DNA from: Pseudomonadaceae bacterium
GTDB taxonomy: Bacteria; Pseudomonadota; Gammaproteobacteria; Pseudomonadales; Azotimanducaceae
Direction: 5' to 3'
Length of the DNA: 64,000 bases
NCBI GenBank assembly: GCA_024743175.1
Contig: JANSXA010000002.1
Location: 372,001-436,000 of the forward strand
Shown: one piece after another, positions 35,833-44,484 of the stretch
Layout of the letters: each line of letters begins with the position of its first letter
How positions within the stretch are numbered: the first letter of the stretch is position 1
Made by a program: the position numbers and the translations under genes
The notes under the pieces: model-generated
Seen by the model: the letters and a program-made list of their open reading frames with translations, nothing else
The model's database searches: none
Told to the model about the DNA's origin: nothing

Positions 35833-37434
35833 ATGTCTGCTTATCTTGATGAAATCGAACGCCTGCGCACTCAAATCAAAGCAAAAGATGAGTGGCACGC
35901 AATCAACCCGGAATACGCAACCCGTATGAAACTGCAGAACCGTTTTACCACGGGTCTGGAAATCGCCCAGTACACCGCTGACATCATGCGTCGCGACATG
36001 GCGAACTACGACGCTGACTCCAGCAAATACACTCAGAGCCTGGGTTGCTGGCATGGTTTCATCGCCCAGCAGGTCATGATGGGTGTGAAGAAGCACCAGA
36101 AAACCACCGACCGCAGTTACATCTATCTGTCTGGTTGGATGGTGGCTGCGCTGCGTTCAGAGTTTGGCCCGCTGCCAGACCAGAGCATGCATGAGAAAAC
36201 CACCGTTTCAGACCTGATTGAAGAAATTTATACTTTCCTGAAACAGGCAGACGCACGTGAACTGCGACATATGTTTGTTGAACTGGACGAAGCTCGCGAG
36301 AACGGCGGCGACGTTGACAGTATCATTCAACGCATCGATAACTATGAAACCCATGTCGTGCCGATAATTGCGGACATCGATGCCGGTTTCGGTAACGAAG
36401 AAGCCACTTATCTGCTGGCTAAGCGCATGATTGAAGCAGGTGCTTGCGCCATTCAGATTGAAAACCAGGTCTCTGATGCAAAACAATGCGGACACCAGGC
36501 GGGTAAAGTCACCGTGCCCCACGAAGATTTTGTATCCAAAATCAACGCGGTACGTTATGCGTTCCTGGAGCTGGGTATCGAGAACGGCATCATTGTGGCG
36601 CGCACCGACTCGCTGGGCGCAGGTTTGACGCAGAAAATTCCTGTCTCTCTACAACCTGGTGACCTGGGCAGCAAATACAACGAGTTCCTGGACACCACAC
36701 CTGTGAACGACGTTTCTGAATTGCAGGACGGCGATGTGACTATCCACCAGGGTGGCCAGCTGGCCAAGCCCAAGCGTCTGGACAACGGTCTGTATGCGTT
36801 CAAAGAAGACACCGGTATTGATCGTGTTGTTCTCGACTGTATCACCAGCCTGGAGCATGGCGCTGACCTGTTGTGGATTGAAACCGAGAAGCCCAACGTG
36901 GCGCAGATCGCAGAGATGGTGAATGAAATCCGCAAGGTTCGTCCCGAAGCCAAGCTGGTGTACAACAACTCACCTTCTTTCAACTGGACGCTGAAATTTC
37001 GCGATCAGGTTTACCAGGAATGGAAAGCCGCGGGCAAAGACCTGTCTGCTTATCCGGATCCTGCTGCTGACGAAAAAGCGTTGATGGATGTAGCCCTCGA
37101 CGGTTCTGAACTGGCTGAAGAAGCTGATCGCCTGGTGCAGAGCTTCCAGGCTGACGCAGCCCGCGAAGCCGGCATTTTCCACCACCTGATCACGCTGCCG
37201 ACTTACCACACAGCAGCGTTGTCTACCGATACACTGTCTGCTGGCTACTTCGGCGACCTGGGTATGCTGGCTTACGTACGCGACGTACAGCGCCAGGAAA
37301 TTCGTCGTGATCTGGCTGCGGTTAAGCACCAGGATCTGGCTGGCTCAAACGTGGGCGATGACCACAAAGAGTACTTCCTTGGTGAAAAAGCACTGCTGGC
37401 TGGCGGTACTGCCAACACCATGAACCAGTTCTAA
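35833..37434 (+). CDS. aceA: Isocitrate lyase
   Basis: A 533-residue long-form isocitrate lyase of the Pseudomonas type. It splits isocitrate to glyoxylate and succinate, the first glyoxylate-shunt step for growth on acetate or fatty acids. The catalytic Cys block is AKQCGHQAGKVTVPHEDF near residue 216. DIDAGFGNEEATYLLAKRMI and VYNNSPSFNWTLKF are also typical. ATG 35833 (MSAYLDEIERLR), preceded by TTAGGA, is chosen over an upstream start at 35782. It is monocistronic, with a strong terminator after it. Codon choice is more restricted than in the neighbours, which fits high expression. Confidence 0.96.
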   Translation: MSAYLDEIERLRTQIKAKDEWHAINPEYATRMKLQNRFTTGLEIAQYTADIMRRDMANYDADSSKYTQSLGCWHGFIAQQVMMGVKKHQKTTDRSYIYLSGWMVAALRSEFGPLPDQSMHEKTTVSDLIEEIYTFLKQADARELRHMFVELDEARENGGDVDSIIQRIDNYETHVVPIIADIDAGFGNEEATYLLAKRMIEAGACAIQIENQVSDAKQCGHQAGKVTVPHEDFVSKINAVRYAFLELGIENGIIVARTDSLGAGLTQKIPVSLQPGDLGSKYNEFLDTTPVNDVSELQDGDVTIHQGGQLAKPKRLDNGLYAFKEDTGIDRVVLDCITSLEHGADLLWIETEKPNVAQIAEMVNEIRKVRPEAKLVYNNSPSFNWTLKFRDQVYQEWKAAGKDLSAYPDPAADEKALMDVALDGSELAEEADRLVQSFQADAAREAGIFHHLITLPTYHTAALSTDTLSAGYFGDLGMLAYVRDVQRQEIRRDLAAVKHQDLAGSNVGDDHKEYFLGEKALLAGGTANTMNQF

Positions 37435-37480
37435 AGGTTCCAGTGATACCGCTGCCTCTTCAAATAGGCGGCAGCTGGCA

Positions 37481-37510
37481 AAAAGGGGTGTTTCGACACC
37501 CCTTTTTGTT
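37481..37510 (+). terminator. Rho-independent terminator after isocitrate lyase
   Basis: AAAAGGGGTGT pairs exactly with ACACCCCTTTT around a TTCG tetraloop (stem 37481-37491 and 37496-37506), followed by T-rich sequence. The stem is flanked by A and T runs, so it may also stop transcripts of the convergent phosphotransferase gene from the other side. Confidence 0.93.
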
Positions 37511-37529
37511 TTTACTGATTGCTATTTTG

Positions 37530-38504
37530 TTACCCGCCCCCATCCTCGAATTCTGCTAACACCGCTTGCGCCATCACTAATCTGTGGCGCATGCGCTGTG
37601 GCATTTTTGTCCAGTAATAGCTGAAAGTTCCAAGGGCAATGGCCAACGCCCAAGCCCGACCACGCAACCATTGCGCGTTATCCACACCAAGCCGGGTTCG
37701 AAACACTTCTCGACTGTGCGGATCAAACAACTCCCACGCGCCATGTAAATCAATGGTTGGGTCGCCCACTGCCAGCCCGCCAAAATCCAGTACAGCACAA
37801 AGTCTGTCGTTTGTGAGCAAGAGGTTCTCTGCAACCAGGTCGCTGTGATACCAACAGTCAGGCGCTACCTGGTCAGCGCCTGGCAGTGTCAAAGCCTGTT
37901 GCCAGAAACCCAGCGCTTTATCCAGGTTCAGGTCGAGCTCCTCGATCCGTCTACAATCTTCAATTGTGCGCCTGAAGTACTTGTCGTAGTCGGCGAGAGA
38001 TCGACCTCGGTACCCGCGCAGCCGAGAATCTGAAGACGCCTCTTCAGGGACTTTTATGTTGCGGAGCGCAATAATCACGTCAGCCAGATCTGCCGCAAGC
38101 ACTAAACACGAAGAAGTCGACGCTTTTGAGGTACCCGAAGCTGGCGGGAGTTCCCCGTCAATCCACTGCACAATCGACCAGGGTTCCGTGAACCCAAACG
38201 CCGGTTTCCCCCAGGCTTTTATCTCAGGCACAGCTACCGGAAGGTGTCGACTCAGGACAGGCAGCCAATGTTTTTCTTTTTCTATCGCCGCGCCACTGCC
38301 AGGTTGGCGCGGTAGGCGGACTAACAGTTCATCTCCGAGGCGATACAGTACATTGGACGAGCCGGACGCGTTAAGCCGACTTCGGGGTAAATCTGCATAA
38401 TCTGGAAACTGAGTGCTGACAAGCTTATACACCAGACTGTCATCTATCGGAAACTCGTTGTCGTGCAGTACCGGATTCATTAAAGGTCTAAAAAGCCGCA
38501 GCAT
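37530..38504 (-). CDS. Aminoglycoside phosphotransferase (APH)-family kinase-like protein
   Basis: A 324-residue protein kinase-like phosphotransferase. The catalytic loop is CWYHSDLVAENLLL (His-x-Asp...Asn) and the metal-binding Asp is in VLDFGGLAVGDPTIDL. N-terminal lobe features include SSNVLYRLGDELLVRLP. Such enzymes phosphorylate aminoglycosides, choline, homoserine or sugars; the SNVLYRLG...LVRLPR form is common in environmental bacteria with no proven resistance role. ATG 38480 is an alternative start 8 residues in. It stands alone, convergent with aceA and divergent from the cupin gene. Confidence 0.85.
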   Translation of the reverse strand: MLRLFRPLMNPVLHDNEFPIDDSLVYKLVSTQFPDYADLPRSRLNASGSSNVLYRLGDELLVRLPRQPGSGAAIEKEKHWLPVLSRHLPVAVPEIKAWGKPAFGFTEPWSIVQWIDGELPPASGTSKASTSSCLVLAADLADVIIALRNIKVPEEASSDSRLRGYRGRSLADYDKYFRRTIEDCRRIEELDLNLDKALGFWQQALTLPGADQVAPDCWYHSDLVAENLLLTNDRLCAVLDFGGLAVGDPTIDLHGAWELFDPHSREVFRTRLGVDNAQWLRGRAWALAIALGTFSYYWTKMPQRMRHRLVMAQAVLAEFEDGGG

Positions 38505-38555
38505 TCAGAATATACTGTGGATTGTTGCAGAATCAGACACCCTTCACCAAGGGTC

Positions 38556-38562
38556 GGGGAGG
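38556..38562 (+). promoter_or_regulatory. Shine-Dalgarno that fixes the cupin gene start
   Basis: GGGGAGG lies 7 bases before ATG 38570. This decides that start over the upstream in-frame TTG at 38522, which would put the Shine-Dalgarno inside the coding region. Confidence 0.8.
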
Positions 38563-38569
38563 AAAAGTT

Positions 38570-38947
38570 ATGAAAGCAGTTGAGCAGGTCGATCTTGTCG
38601 CTAACGTCCTGGATATCTGGCAGGACAAATCAGTGACGTTGCGGGAGCGTAAACCGGGGCCACCGGAGCGAGTCGACGGCATGACCGTCGGCGTAGCACA
38701 TCTCGTTCCCGGAGGTTCACCTCACGATGGCGAAATGCACCCCAATGGCGATGAAATCTTATATGTTGTTTCAGGCAGACTGCTCTTGCAGCATGATTCA
38801 GGCAATGAACCGCTGGAACTGACATCAGGTCAGGCCTGTATTGTGCGCCAGGACGAATGGCACAAAGTTGAATGCCTTGAGAAGACATCGCTCATTCACA
38901 TCACACCGGGGCCGGATGGCGAAGCGAGATTCCTGGCAGAAGATTAA
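38570..38947 (+). CDS. Cupin-domain protein
   Basis: A 125-residue single-cupin protein. Motif 1 appears as PHDGEMHPNGDEILYVVSGR with two His and one Glu, and motif 2 as GQACIVRQDEWHKVEC with the later His, so a metal site is complete. Small cupins of this type can be isomerases, dioxygenases or sensors; nothing here says which. It has a very good ribosome binding site and its own short transcription unit, starting 65 bases from the divergent phosphotransferase gene. Confidence 0.83.
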   Translation: MKAVEQVDLVANVLDIWQDKSVTLRERKPGPPERVDGMTVGVAHLVPGGSPHDGEMHPNGDEILYVVSGRLLLQHDSGNEPLELTSGQACIVRQDEWHKVECLEKTSLIHITPGPDGEARFLAED

Positions 38948-38950
38948 AAA

Positions 38951-39229
38951 CTACGGCTGCTCATACCTGAAGGTAACCAGATAAACCTGTTCACCAGCAC
39001 CATGTTTGGCGGTTTTCAGCAGCTCCGCCAGACTGCTGAAACCGGTTTCTCGCGCCAGCCTGGCAGTGATGTCTTCAAACTCAATCTGACGAATCGATTC
39101 AACGACAATATGTCCCGGCTCCAGCCGGTATGCGTTGCCCACTTTGACCCGTGGAGATTTCCAGATGCGTACCGACTGTGTGATTTCACCATTTTTTACG
39201 GGCTCGCGGAGTCGTTTGGCAAACTGCAT
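38951..39229 (-). CDS. ASCH-like small protein
   Basis: A 92-residue protein with a PUA-like pattern: TQSVRIWKSPRVKVGNAYRL, then HIVVESIRQIEFEDITARLA and VYLVTFRYEQ. This fits the ASCH domain, thought to bind RNA or act on modified nucleosides (EcYqfB-type members are amidohydrolases). The usual substrate Lys/Thr positions cannot be assigned with certainty. It ends 3 bases after the convergent cupin gene and starts with ATG 48 bases after the end of the hydrolase gene on the same strand. Confidence 0.65.
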   Translation of the reverse strand: MQFAKRLREPVKNGEITQSVRIWKSPRVKVGNAYRLEPGHIVVESIRQIEFEDITARLARETGFSSLAELLKTAKHGAGEQVYLVTFRYEQP

Positions 39230-39277
39230 AAAGGGGACGATAGAGGTCTTTGAATAGCCAGCGTAGGTAAAAGCCGT

Positions 39278-40243
39278 TCAGTCAACGGGCAGGTGTTGGT
39301 CGAGCCAGGCTTTCTGCAAACCCAGAGCTTTTGCGTATCCGGCGCCACGATACACATCATAGTGTTTGCCTTTGATGGTATCGTACCTGGCCGGCAGGCG
39401 GTCTTTGATGCGCTCATACAGCGCGACGCCGTTGCTTTCGATATCAAACAACTCCTCCTGATCAGCATCAATAATCAATGTCGCGGCCTGCAGCTGGGAT
39501 AATTTCTCCAGCGGGTCATAACGCACAAAATCCGGCCAGTCTGGATAACCCTGCAATCCCGGGGTTGCTTCGCTGGGAAACGAAGGTTGATCACCTCTGG
39601 CAATCGCACCTCGCCAGTTGGCTACGTTTACCGCACTCAGCGGACTGTCGTCACTGTCGCCTGCTCGGTCACCTTGCGGATTCACCGAGCCCACCTGCGA
39701 CATCAGCACTTTAATCTGCGGGAACTCAGACGCTGTGGCCAGTGCCAGCCCGCCACCGAGGCTGCTGCCCCAGATAGCGATACGCTCAGGGTCAACCTGC
39801 GGGCTTGTCGTCAGATAAGCAAACGCAGCGCGAATATCGTCCATCTGCTCGAGCGGGTTTACCTGGCGACGAATTTCCTGCACCTGGGTCGTGTAAGTCT
39901 GAGGCGTTTCGGCACCGTCCGCTGATTCGGGCCGCGGCCCAACGCGCATGAGAACACCTTCACTTTCGCCCCACCCGGTATAGTCAAAAGTTAAGACCAC
40001 ATAACCTTGGGCTGCAAATTGAGGCGCATAAGCCTCGTTCAAATGTGACTTTAAACCACCCCAACCGTGTACCAACAGGATCCCAGGGCGGCGCTGTCCC
40101 GACTTGAAATCTTCTGGAACCCACAGGTTGCCAGCCAGACGTGTACCATCGCTGTAAATTGTGATTGAAGAGTTAATCGGCTCCGCATAGCAGAAGGCAG
40201 AGACAGCAAAGGTCATGAGCAAGACACAGAATCTGGTATACAT
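39278..40243 (-). CDS. Exported alpha/beta hydrolase
   Basis: A roughly 321-residue serine hydrolase with a signal peptide ending near VSAFCYA. HGWGGLKSHLNEAYAP forms the oxyanion region, the nucleophile elbow is IWGSSLGGGLALA, the acid is in IIDADQEELFD, and His in IKGKHYDVYRG. It resembles S9/dienelactone-hydrolase-type periplasmic esterases; the substrate is unknown. ATG 40243 (MYTRFCVLLM), preceded by CAGGTG, is chosen over 40297 because it puts the signal peptide at the N-terminus. Same strand as the MBL gene upstream. Confidence 0.83.
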   Translation of the reverse strand: MYTRFCVLLMTFAVSAFCYAEPINSSITIYSDGTRLAGNLWVPEDFKSGQRRPGILLVHGWGGLKSHLNEAYAPQFAAQGYVVLTFDYTGWGESEGVLMRVGPRPESADGAETPQTYTTQVQEIRRQVNPLEQMDDIRAAFAYLTTSPQVDPERIAIWGSSLGGGLALATASEFPQIKVLMSQVGSVNPQGDRAGDSDDSPLSAVNVANWRGAIARGDQPSFPSEATPGLQGYPDWPDFVRYDPLEKLSQLQAATLIIDADQEELFDIESNGVALYERIKDRLPARYDTIKGKHYDVYRGAGYAKALGLQKAWLDQHLPVD

Positions 40244-40311
40244 AGCGCACCTGTAGATTGAGCTGACAAGTAAAATCCTAACAGGTTTTATATGCATTGC
40301 ATCTGTAAAGC

Positions 40312-41364
40312 CTAAAACTCACGGGTTTCACCGATGTTCAGGATCCAAGCAGAATCGTCTCCAATCTGTGCGCTGATGGCGGCTTGTCTGAATCGTCTTG
40401 GCGGCTCAGCCAGAGGCTCATCAGAAAGATCGAAGGTGCCAAAGTGAATAGCCACGACACGATCAGCGTCCAGGTCAATTGCAGCTTTTAGAGCTTCTTC
40501 AGGATTCATATGTGATTCGCGCATCATTGCCTGTGGTTCATACGCACCAATGGGTACAGCCACCAGATCAAAAGGCCCAAGGCGTTTACCAATTTCTGCA
40601 AATTCTGAGAAATAGCCGGTGTCACCGGCGAAATAAAAGCGTCGATCCGGCGCTGTAACGGCCCAGGAAGACCACAGGGCTTTGTGATCATCTGTCAGAC
40701 TTCTTTTGCTCCAGTGCTGCGAGGGCAGACAATGAACGGTGACACCCTCGTGAACAGCCGTCTGTCCCCAATCAAGCTCCTGCACATTGTCAATCTGCTG
40801 ATCGCGCAGGAGCGCGCCATTACCCAGCGGCACATAGAACACTGTCTCCGGATTGCGCTTGGCCAACTGTCGTAATGTGGGCAGGTCCAGATGGTCATAG
40901 TGGTTATGAGAAATAACAACAAAGTCGATGGGTGGCAGGTCATCCATCAACAAGCCCGGCTCTACATAACGCTTGGGACCGATCAATGGCACCGGACTGG
41001 GTCTGTTCGACCAGGTTGGATCGGTAAGGAAAGTGACGTGCCCCATCTGCACAAGCAGCGTGGCATGACCCACCCATGTCACCGTGGGAGAACTGTGCTT
41101 CGCATTTTCGCGCAGGAAAGCGCCGTCGTTGGCTATTCGCTGCGGGGCATCTGCTCCACTACGGAAGTAAGTTCCGAAGCGGCGCAGGATAAACGGCACT
41201 CTGACCGACAACGTGCCGTGGCCGATCTCCCCAACGAGATTCTCAAACCGCCCGTCCTCGCCGCGAGGCGCACCCCCTGAGAAATTATTGGCCTGCGCAT
41301 AGACCAACAACAACGGCAGAGTCAGTGTGAGCGCAAGCACGCCGCCTGAGAAATATTTCTTCAC
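40312..41364 (-). CDS. MBL-fold metallohydrolase (NAPE-PLD/UlaG-like), exported
   Basis: A 350-residue metallo-beta-lactamase-fold enzyme with an N-terminal signal peptide (LALTLTLPLLLVYAQA). The metal motif is complete: FVVISHNHYDHLD, a later His in SQHWSKRS, Asp in FAGDTGYFSEF, and His in VAIHFGTFDLSDEP. The overall pattern WVGHATLLVQ...DPTWSNRPSP is that of the bacterial NAPE-PLD-like/outer-membrane-associated metal-dependent hydrolases. It may cleave a phosphodiester in a lipid. It begins with GTG behind a GAGG/AGGG site, 30 bases after the VOC gene on the same strand. Confidence 0.87.
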   Translation of the reverse strand: MKKYFSGGVLALTLTLPLLLVYAQANNFSGGAPRGEDGRFENLVGEIGHGTLSVRVPFILRRFGTYFRSGADAPQRIANDGAFLRENAKHSSPTVTWVGHATLLVQMGHVTFLTDPTWSNRPSPVPLIGPKRYVEPGLLMDDLPPIDFVVISHNHYDHLDLPTLRQLAKRNPETVFYVPLGNGALLRDQQIDNVQELDWGQTAVHEGVTVHCLPSQHWSKRSLTDDHKALWSSWAVTAPDRRFYFAGDTGYFSEFAEIGKRLGPFDLVAVPIGAYEPQAMMRESHMNPEEALKAAIDLDADRVVAIHFGTFDLSDEPLAEPPRRFRQAAISAQIGDDSAWILNIGETREF

Positions 41365-41394
41365 GCCCTGACCTCGCTGCGTACAAACCCGCGA

Positions 41395-41787
41395 TTATGT
41401 CGGTTCCAGCAGGTCCCACAAGTTTCCGCACACATCCTTGAATACCGCAACGGTACCATATGGCTCTTGCCTGGGTTGTTCGACAAAGTGCACGCCGCGA
41501 TCTTTAAAAACCGCGTAGTCCCGCCAGAAATCATCTGTATGAAGAAACAGAAAGACGCGGCCGCCGGTTTGATTGCCAACCCTTGCTGCCTGCTCGGCGT
41601 CATCTGCTTCGGCAAGCAACAAACGGCCTGCTGCTGAACCTTTGGGAGCGACCACTACCCAACGTTTGTCTACCGCGGGCAGAAAAGTGTCCTCGACCAG
41701 CTCAAAACCCAGGGCGTCCACAAAAAAAGTGATGGCCTCATCATAGTTGCTTACAACGAGGGTGGTAAGTGCCAGGTGCTGCTGCAA
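41395..41787 (-). CDS. VOC-superfamily protein (glyoxalase-like)
   Basis: A 130-residue single-domain VOC protein with the paired beta-alpha-beta-beta-beta modules: ALTTLVVSNYDEAITFFVDA, then FLFLHTDDFWRDYAVFKDRG and VAVFKDVCGNLWDLLEP. The final Glu and the initial His/Thr positions suggest a metal site, but the exact ligands cannot be proven. Small members are lyases, isomerases, dioxygenases or resistance proteins. It seems to start with TTG; no better start is in frame. Same strand as the MBL gene 30 bases downstream. Confidence 0.82.
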   Translation of the reverse strand: MQQHLALTTLVVSNYDEAITFFVDALGFELVEDTFLPAVDKRWVVVAPKGSAAGRLLLAEADDAEQAARVGNQTGGRVFLFLHTDDFWRDYAVFKDRGVHFVEQPRQEPYGTVAVFKDVCGNLWDLLEPT

Positions 41788-41954
41788 TTCAGTTCTCTAT
41801 CGGTGGTCGAGGTACATATGGTGCCAGTTTTGCCTGCCGGTGCACATGCAAGCTGCGCCAGAATCGATTGCTTATTATGAGGAGACGGTCAGAGTGAAAA
41901 CGGCAACTTTCGGTTAACCTCAGGCCCACTTAAACTAGAGTCCTGGCAAAGACA

Positions 41955-43022
41955 ATGAGCAGATTCTGGCAGGTCGCGCTCGCTGATGCAGTTATTCTTG
42001 TGTCGCTGTGGGTCACCTACGTAACAGCAGCAAACCTTTCAGGTGACACCAGCACCGCGCTGGGGCTGGTCTTCATGGTGGGGTTTATTTTTGTCTCAGC
42101 GCCACTGCTTGCGCTGACTATTGCGGTGGGTATCAGCCACATCCAGCGCGTCAGCCTGAAACGAGCAAAGTGGGTATTGTTCTATGTGTGCCTGAGCATT
42201 GTCGGGCACCTAATGCTGGCTTATTACACCGGTTTTTTTGACAAATGGATCGCCGACTATCAACAGGCGGCAAGAGAAAGGCAGTTTCCCGCCCTCACCG
42301 CGCTGCAGTACGCGATTGCTCGCGGACCTGTGTCTGATATTGATACAGTACGTGAAGCCCTTGACCAAGGTGCAGACCCCAACAGCGGAAGTTACAGCGA
42401 TGCACGAATTCCACTTCTGGTATTGGCAGCGGGCCGATCGGACGCCCCCGCCATCAAAGCCCTGCTGGATGCTGGCGCAGATCCCAACGCACGCTCGCCG
42501 CTCACTCACGGCGATCTGGCAACCCCTGCCCCATTAGACCTGGTACTGTTCTCCACGAACGGCAGCCCGAAACAAAGCTTGGAACTGTTGCTGGCAGCTG
42601 GTGCAGATACCTCCAGATCCATGCTGAAACTGGGCGCCTGTTTTACGGGTGATGTATTGCTCTACCAACGAGCCGCCTCGCTCGGCGCCCAGGACCAGAG
42701 CGATGTTCACAACAATAACTGCCTGCACTACGCGGCTGCAGAGAATCGGACCGAGTTACTGGAAGAACTTATCCCGGATAACTCGCAAATCAGTTCCGAT
42801 TTCAGGGACATGCTGGCTACGCCTAACCATATCGGACAGTACCCACTGGATGTCGCCGCCGCGAAACAGAACTTTCACGCCGCCCTGCGCATTGCGCAGG
42901 CCGGGGGAACCGCAAACAAGACCTGGACCATCCAGAGAATTCTGGAAAACCCACAGAACACGCCGGAGCTTGCGCAGCTGAAAGCTTTGCTGGCGCAGCG
43001 CACCTCTGTGGAAGCGCCCTGA
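41955..43022 (+). CDS. Membrane-anchored ankyrin-repeat protein
   Basis: A 355-residue protein. Residues 5-95 hold three hydrophobic segments (LADAVILVSLWVTYV, LGLVFMVGFIFVSAPLLAL, WVLFYVCLSIVGHLMLA). From about 115 onward there are ankyrin-type repeats, for example ALDQGADPNSG, IKALLDAGADPNARSP and LELLLAAGADTSRS, which make a protein-binding solenoid. The solenoid is probably cytoplasmic, depending on topology. It is a single gene divergent from the VOC gene, with 167 bases between them. No partner is evident. Confidence 0.83.
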   Translation: MSRFWQVALADAVILVSLWVTYVTAANLSGDTSTALGLVFMVGFIFVSAPLLALTIAVGISHIQRVSLKRAKWVLFYVCLSIVGHLMLAYYTGFFDKWIADYQQAARERQFPALTALQYAIARGPVSDIDTVREALDQGADPNSGSYSDARIPLLVLAAGRSDAPAIKALLDAGADPNARSPLTHGDLATPAPLDLVLFSTNGSPKQSLELLLAAGADTSRSMLKLGACFTGDVLLYQRAASLGAQDQSDVHNNNCLHYAAAENRTELLEELIPDNSQISSDFRDMLATPNHIGQYPLDVAAAKQNFHAALRIAQAGGTANKTWTIQRILENPQNTPELAQLKALLAQRTSVEAP

Positions 43023-43032
43023 AGTAATCTTG

Positions 43033-43917
43033 TCAGCAATGACGCTCGATAAAAGCACCGATGCGCTCAATAGCACTTTGCGCTTCGGGGACGCCGGGTA
43101 ACATCTGCCAGACGTGTATGAGCCCGGCTTCGATTTCGAGGCTGACGTCAACGCCAGCCGCTGCAGCTTTGTCAGCAAAACGAGTGCTGTCAGATAAAAG
43201 AATTTCGCGCGTGCCAACCTGAATCAACAGGGGTGGCAGGCCGGTCAACTCTCCATGCAGAGGCGCCGCGAGAGGATCACACACTGCCTCACCTGCATAC
43301 TGCACGCCACTGGCTCGCAGGCCATCCGTTGTCAGCATCGGGTCATCAACTGCACCGGGCACTGCGGTGGGACCCGTGCCTTCAAGATCTGTCCAGGGCG
43401 ATAGCCCAACTGCACAGGCAGGCAAGGGGTCGCCTGCAGCTTTCAGCGCGAGCAACGAGGCCAGAGTCAGGCCACCACCCGCTGAATCACCGGCAATTGC
43501 CATACGCTCAGGTGAATACCCCGCTTTGATCAACCACCGCCAGCAGGCCGTGGCGTCATCAACAGCGGCAGGAAAGGGGTGTTCCGGAGCCAATCGGTAC
43601 TCAGGCAGTAACACGCGCGCTTTAGCCGCGCGCGCGATATGACCCGCAAGTGCGCGATGGGTGTTTCTTGAACCCATCACGTAGGCACCGCCGTGAAAAT
43701 ACAAGACCACGCGATCCGCGTCACTGACGCCATCGACCATCACCCAGTCTGCGGGCACCCCACCTGCATCAATTTCGCTGACCGATACGTCTGATGCGAT
43801 GGGAAACAGGCCTGCTGAAGCTTCCATCGCTGCGCGCTGCTCCTGTACAGAGAGTTCTTCCAGCCCAAGGCCACCACTGATCATGGCAACCATCTCTTCG
43901 TGTTCAATGCTGGGCAT
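43033..43917 (-). CDS. Alpha/beta hydrolase, hormone-sensitive-lipase (fold-3) family
   Basis: A 294-residue cytoplasmic esterase. The HGG oxyanion motif is VLYFHGGAYVMGS, LPEYRLAPEHPFPAAVDD is the usual following block, the nucleophile elbow is AGDSAGGGL, the acid is in VGTREILLSDS, and His is in GLIHVWQML. The set matches bacterial HSL/family IV esterases. ATG 43917 (MPSIEHEEM), preceded by AAGGAAG, is chosen over an upstream start at 43980, which would overlap the thioesterase gene. Convergent with the ankyrin gene, 10 bases apart. Confidence 0.88.
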   Translation of the reverse strand: MPSIEHEEMVAMISGGLGLEELSVQEQRAAMEASAGLFPIASDVSVSEIDAGGVPADWVMVDGVSDADRVVLYFHGGAYVMGSRNTHRALAGHIARAAKARVLLPEYRLAPEHPFPAAVDDATACWRWLIKAGYSPERMAIAGDSAGGGLTLASLLALKAAGDPLPACAVGLSPWTDLEGTGPTAVPGAVDDPMLTTDGLRASGVQYAGEAVCDPLAAPLHGELTGLPPLLIQVGTREILLSDSTRFADKAAAAGVDVSLEIEAGLIHVWQMLPGVPEAQSAIERIGAFIERHC

Positions 43918-43960
43918 CTGGAGCTTCCTTGTGTTCGTTTCACGAAAATGCCTGTTCGGC

Positions 43961-44386
43961 CTATTTTCTGCCCGACGCAAAATTTGCCGTAGCCCGGGCT
44001 ATCAACCTTTCCTGGGACACAACTCGGCATTCAGCAAACGACAAGGTACGACCGACTTTGACTACTTTAGCGCGAAACTCAAGCCAGTCGCCAATGCCAG
44101 CCACGGCCAGATAGTCGATACTCAAGCCAACGGTTACGGCACTTTCCAATTGGCCCTTGCTGCCTTGCACGCACGCCAAACCCATCGCGTTATCTGCCAA
44201 CGCAGCAATCAGCCCACCATGGGCAAACCCTCTTGAGTTGGTGTGCGGATCACCGATCTGTAGGCCAATGGTTACACCATCATCCCATACCGTTGAGTAA
44301 AGAGGTTCCCAGGGGTCCGTCAGCGGGCTTTGCCTGAAATGCGGCTCAAATCCTTGCGGCAGTGTCACGGCCATTTTTAGTCCCAT
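43961..44386 (-). CDS. PaaI-family acyl-CoA thioesterase
   Basis: A roughly 141-residue hot-dog-fold thioesterase. The active-site block is HTNSRGFAHGGLIAALADNA, with the Asn and Asp that serve catalysis in PaaI-like enzymes, followed by SAVTVGLSIDYLAVA. It hydrolyses an acyl- or aryl-CoA. ATG 44386 is preferred over TTG 44395. It is divergent from the LysR gene with a palindrome between them, so the regulator may control it. The esterase gene follows 43 bases downstream on the same strand. Confidence 0.85.
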   Translation of the reverse strand: MGLKMAVTLPQGFEPHFRQSPLTDPWEPLYSTVWDDGVTIGLQIGDPHTNSRGFAHGGLIAALADNAMGLACVQGSKGQLESAVTVGLSIDYLAVAGIGDWLEFRAKVVKVGRTLSFAECRVVSQERLIARATANFASGRK

Positions 44387-44443
44387 TGTCTGCAATTTAA
44401 AAAAACAGGTTATGCAGCCCAGGTGTGACTCACAATTGAAATG

Positions 44444-44465
44444 TTCAGAGTATTATTGATCTGAA
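44444..44465. promoter_or_regulatory. Candidate LysR-type operator
   Basis: TTCAGA (44444-44449) and its exact complement TCTGAA (44460-44465) are separated by 10 bases, in the gap between the PaaI thioesterase and the LysR gene. LysR regulators usually bind such interrupted palindromes in the divergent promoter they control, so autoregulation and control of the thioesterase are plausible. Confidence 0.4.
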
Positions 44466-44484
44466 TTCACTTATGAGAGGGCAA

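Noticed and set aside
37530-38504. Possible aminoglycoside resistance gene.
   Set aside because: Only the APH fold is visible, with no match to a known resistance subtype or mobile element. An ordinary metabolic kinase-like protein is more likely.
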